Assembly (NCBI GenBank): GCA_903858195.1
Contig: CAIOHW010000344.1
Coordinates: 1-7,434 of the forward strand
Direction of reading: 5' to 3'
DNA length: 7,434 nt
DNA from: Oligoflexia bacterium
Lineage (GTDB): Bacteria; Bdellovibrionota; UBA1018
In this document: in pieces, positions 6,965 to 7,434 of the stretch
Layout of the letters: every line of letters starts with the position of its first letter
How positions within the stretch are numbered: position 1 is the stretch's first letter
Program-made: the position numbers and the translations under genes
The notes under the pieces: model-generated
Database searches by the model: none
What the model saw: only the letters and a program-made list of their open reading frames with translations
What the model was told of the DNA's origin: nothing

Positions 6965-7434
6965 ACGCAATCCGGGCTGTTGCCGGGCTTGCCAGCCGGT
7001 TTTTTAGAGTGACGGCTGAGCTCCTCTTCAGGCCCGGGAAGTTTTTCGAGCGCTTGAGCCTTGAAGGGGGAGTTCGACTCCCGGTGCTCTATGCCGTCTG
7101 CACCCACTGGCTGGCTGCAGCCTTGGCCTACGGATGGGAGGGGGCCCTGCTCGCCCGACTCAAGGCCGGTCTGTCGGATGTGTTCCTGCTCCTCGGGGAT
7201 GCCCACGAACTCGGACATCCGGGACGAGACTCGGTGGCGCTCCAGGAGGCTCTTGGGGCAGCCTTCAGCGATCACCTGTTGCCCTGGTTCTGGGGTGCCT
7301 CCTCGGTGCTGCTAAGCCCTTTCAAGACCCTGGCCACGCTGGCCTGGGCTACCGGGGTCCTCTTTGTCGCCTCTAGGCTCCTGATTTCGTCGCAGGTCAC
7401 CTTCAGGGGGAGCCTGCGGCTCGCCTGCTTTGCC
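6961..7434 (+). CDS. Yip1-like multi-pass membrane protein (partial, continues past window)
   Basis: The frame from GTG 6961 stays open for 158 codons to the window edge. The start overlaps the DUF4340 stop as GTGA, a common coupling arrangement, but neither it nor the next in-frame GTG at 7009 has a clear ribosome binding site. Numbered from 6961, ELLFRPGKFFERL (20-32) followed by VRLPVLYAV (38-46) resembles the opening of bacterial Yip1-domain proteins, where a P-x-x-F-F motif precedes the first helix. Hydrophobic segments lie near 39-58 and 106-143. SSQVTFRGSLRLACFA (143-158) recalls the family's segment before a helix, where a soluble loop leads into a T-L/S-L-R-x-x-A-Y pattern. Yip1 proteins are poorly understood membrane proteins in bacteria. 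If the gene starts at 7009 the first 16 residues are lost and the terminator-like hairpin just upstream would be non-coding. The reading frame is well supported; the family call is moderate. Confidence 0.68.
   Translation, partial: MNAIRAVAGLASRFFRVTAELLFRPGKFFERLSLEGGVRLPVLYAVCTHWLAAALAYGWEGALLARLKAGLSDVFLLLGDAHELGHPGRDSVALQEALGAAFSDHLLPWFWGASSVLLSPFKTLATLAWATGVLFVASRLLISSQVTFRGSLRLACFA
6972..7005 (+). terminator. terminator-like hairpin plus T6 tract after the DUF4340 gene
   Basis: CCGGGCTG at 6972-6979 can pair with CAGCCGG at 6993-6999, giving seven GC-rich pairs with one bulged G (6976) and a 13-base loop. A run of six T follows directly at 7000-7005. It begins 8 bp after the DUF4340 stop codon, a usual place for an intrinsic terminator. 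Against this, the stretch is open in the Yip1-like frame from GTG 6961, the loop is long and the stem has a bulge. It could act as a full terminator, as a partial one that lowers downstream expression, or be chance. Confidence 0.4.

Overview
The window is a GC-rich (roughly 60% by eye), densely coding bacterial chromosome segment. The proteins look Gram-negative: an E. coli-type RimK, a putative lipoprotein, and a GldA/GldF/GldG-type ABC system followed by a DUF4340 protein. That last combination is common in Bdellovibrionota, Myxococcota and other former deltaproteobacteria, as well as in Bacteroidota. The high GC and the RimK favour a proteobacterium-like host over Bacteroidota, but the exact taxon cannot be fixed from the sequence alone. 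No mobile element, CRISPR array, tRNA or rRNA was seen.

Layout: (1) positions 1-43 may hold the last codons of a plus-strand gene with a very basic C-terminus. (2) rimK lies on the minus strand (40-927) and converges on that tail. (3) A 43-bp gap (928-970) separates rimK from a divergent plus-strand gene (971-2215) for a putative lipoprotein with a PQQ/WD40-like beta-propeller. (4) A 68-bp gap (2216-2283) carries a good sigma70-type promoter candidate. (5) From 2284 to the window end, five plus-strand genes are packed head to tail: ABC ATPase (2284-3222), ABC-2 permease (3219-3983), GldG-type auxiliary protein (3987-5429), DUF4340 protein (5462-6964) and a Yip1-like membrane protein that runs off the window (6961-7434). 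The first four have clear GGAG/GGAGG ribosome binding sites and gaps or overlaps of -4, +3 and +32 bp. The fifth has no clear ribosome binding site.

How the genes work together (inference): the ATPase and the six-helix permease would form an ABC-2 transporter. The GldG-type protein, with one membrane segment at each end and a large extracytoplasmic domain, and the single-anchor DUF4340 protein would be its extracytoplasmic partners. In Flavobacterium johnsoniae GldA, GldF and GldG are needed for gliding. The substrate and role of related systems in other phyla are mostly unknown. The Yip1-like protein may be a further membrane partner, but a terminator-like hairpin with a T6 tract just after the DUF4340 stop codon leaves open whether it belongs to the same transcript.

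The window is best read as an ordinary chromosomal region carrying a conserved but poorly understood ABC system. I found no convincing sign of a wholly new system.
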